A DNA stretch of 64,000 bases from Sacculina carcini (lineage: Eukaryota > Arthropoda > Thecostraca > Sacculinidae), in NCBI GenBank assembly GCA_916048095.2, contig OU696590.1, positions 4,425,049 to 4,489,048 on the forward strand. The letters are read 5' to 3'. The notes under the pieces were generated by a model. The model was given only the letters and a program-made list of their open reading frames with translations, was not told the DNA's origin and made no database searches. Below, in pieces: positions 62,850-64,000 of this stretch (within the stretch, counting starts at the first letter, position 1; every line of letters starts with the position of its first letter). The position numbers and the translations under genes were made by a program.

Positions 62850-63290
62850 TCACAGCACCCGTTTTTCACTCTGCCGGTAGCCATAGGTTGACATTTAATA
62901 GTGGTTCGACAGAATCCAATTTTGTTCCCACTGTTACGTTGTTTTTTGTTATGCCATTTCAGGATCAATATTTTTTGAGACCGTTCAAGTCTACGATCCT
63001 TTTTCCATTGTCTTCACAGAATCTTCACTTCACTTCTTGCATGAAAGCAGTTTTTCGCACGATTATTCCTCATAGCACCATTTGCTGCAATATTTACATC
63101 TCCCAAATGCATGAAACGTGGTAATGATGAGAAAAAACTGTCTAAATAATCGAAATGTTGCTCAGGAATTTGCTTGTTTTTCAACATATCGGTAACGACT
63201 CTAAAGCCAAGAGAGCACTTGTTCTGCTTTTATGTTTTCCATAATAGACGTCGAAGTTGTAGCAATAATTTGATGGACCATAAAACAAAC
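62850..63290 (-). pseudogene. piggyBac-type transposase relic
   Basis: On the minus strand, shifting frames give NYCYNFDVYYGKH (near 63,260), then LGFRVVTDMLKNKQIPEQHF and DYLDSFFSSLPRF (near 63,120-63,200). AANGAMRNNRAKN is near 63,080 and TVGTKLDSVEPLLN near 62,910. These match the order of the piggyBac catalytic-domain blocks: FD.Y.GK, a variant of the DNFFTS block, ATGT.R.NR and T.FD..EP. Several stops and frameshifts are present. No TTAA-flanked termini were found. It is an old relic. Confidence 0.75.
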
Positions 63291-63299
63291 AGTAGGAAA

Positions 63300-64000
63300 T
63301 CTATGGGTTGCAACATCAACGCAGTTTCATGCGTTCTGGGCTCATATTCGACGTTTTGGGCATGTCTTGAACGTTGTGTGACAGCTCAAGGCACACTGCA
63401 TAGTCACTTGGTGTCCTCATGCGAAGACAGCAATTTTTTAATTGCCCATTTCCCAATTATTATGCACAATTCCTTGCTTATGCTATTATAATTGCGTTCA
63501 TTTTCCATTAGTCAATGCAAAAAAATCGTCGAATACCTAGCAAGACAGTATTTATGAGGATAAATGCAACTTCAGTCGGAGCACTTCTGACAAGCCAGAT
63601 TACTCAATTTTCACTATTTGTATTAGCAAGATATAAATGGCAGAACCCGATTTATTTTGACTCTAAACTAATTATGATACCTTGGTACAATCAATGATAT
63701 TGAGAAAATTCAATTGGCATTCCAAATGATAGCACCACATTAATTTATTTTACCCGTCCTCATATTAGGACAGTCGGCTGAAACGGTTCATTGCCGGGCT
63801 TCTGCGGATTGTTTATTAGTGTTGATTTATTTGTGTTATCACAACTGCACCTGACAGTCATTAGTTCATTTGATTTTGAAAGCACTATGAACAGAGTACG
63901 ACTGGGAATTCGATATCCTGTTTGACAAACACTTGTCGGGTCGTTTCAGTCCATTTGCCGGTAGAAATATGCGTACAGTTTTACCTGTGAAGGGTGATTG
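63300..64000. other. Non-coding DNA at window end
   Basis: The piggyBac relic may continue weakly towards 63,480 on the minus strand. Beyond that I see no gene, repeat pair or RNA. Confidence 0.5.

Overview
This window is eukaryotic, very probably invertebrate animal, repeat-rich DNA. It has no bacterial gene layout. It is crowded with metazoan transposable elements: L2/CR1-type LINEs, Ty3/gypsy and Ty1/copia LTR elements, a ZMYM-type hAT transposon, a piggyBac relic and several MITEs, set in AT-rich DNA with many microsatellites. A short interstitial CCTAA (TTAGG) tract at 49,435-49,505 would suit an arthropod, but that is weak evidence. No host gene with a recognisable product is present. 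The best host candidates are a 159-aa helical ORF (2,442-2,921, minus) and a CpG-dense, promoter-like block at 53,740-54,090.

Layout. 1-2.4 kb: T/G-rich DNA without a supported gene. 2.4-2.9 kb: the helical ORF. 3.2-3.6 kb: a MITE. 3.8-4.4 kb: a 150-bp tandem duplication beside a gag-pol scrap. 4.6-6.1 kb: two oppositely oriented LINE RT fragments, the second ending in a 37-bp minisatellite grown from its own YADD box. 6.3-10 kb: a decayed gypsy element (minus). 12.8-15.4 kb: a decayed LINE with an inverted partial copy across a long (AT)n tract. 15.65-15.9 kb: a hAT MITE with a perfect 8-bp target-site duplication (TSD).

18,212-39,693 is a nested stack. The outermost layer is a ZMYM-type hAT transposon with 11-bp terminal inverted repeats (TIRs) and TSD ATGCAAAT. 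Its 5' part carries a nearly intact L2-like LINE (20.2-24.65 kb). Its transposase is split just after the start by an LTR retroelement (24,741-36,704) with TSD TAGAA. That retroelement carries a truncated LINE in its pol and, between gag and protease, a 1.5-kb hAT-like element with termini TAGGGCTGTC and TSD GTTATTAC. The last is split by a young copia element (30,601-35,127, TSD GGTGT). Removing each layer restores the one beneath it.

40,648-51,374 is a decayed gypsy element split by a very young, apparently intact gypsy element (42,193-47,733: one 1,593-codon ORF, LTRs differing at two bases, TSD GACAG). 51.9-53.1 kb holds a complete second copy of the TAGGGCTGTC element and 61.6-62.7 kb a 5'-truncated third. 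55.75-61.6 kb is a complex AT-rich repeat field built from a roughly 20-bp GC-rich motif (CGCACGACGGGCGGGTTT), with a pair of inverted arms of about 590 bp. 62.85-63.3 kb is a piggyBac transposase relic (minus).

The genes do not form a pathway. Each belongs to a separate mobile element, and what the window records is the order in which those elements arrived.
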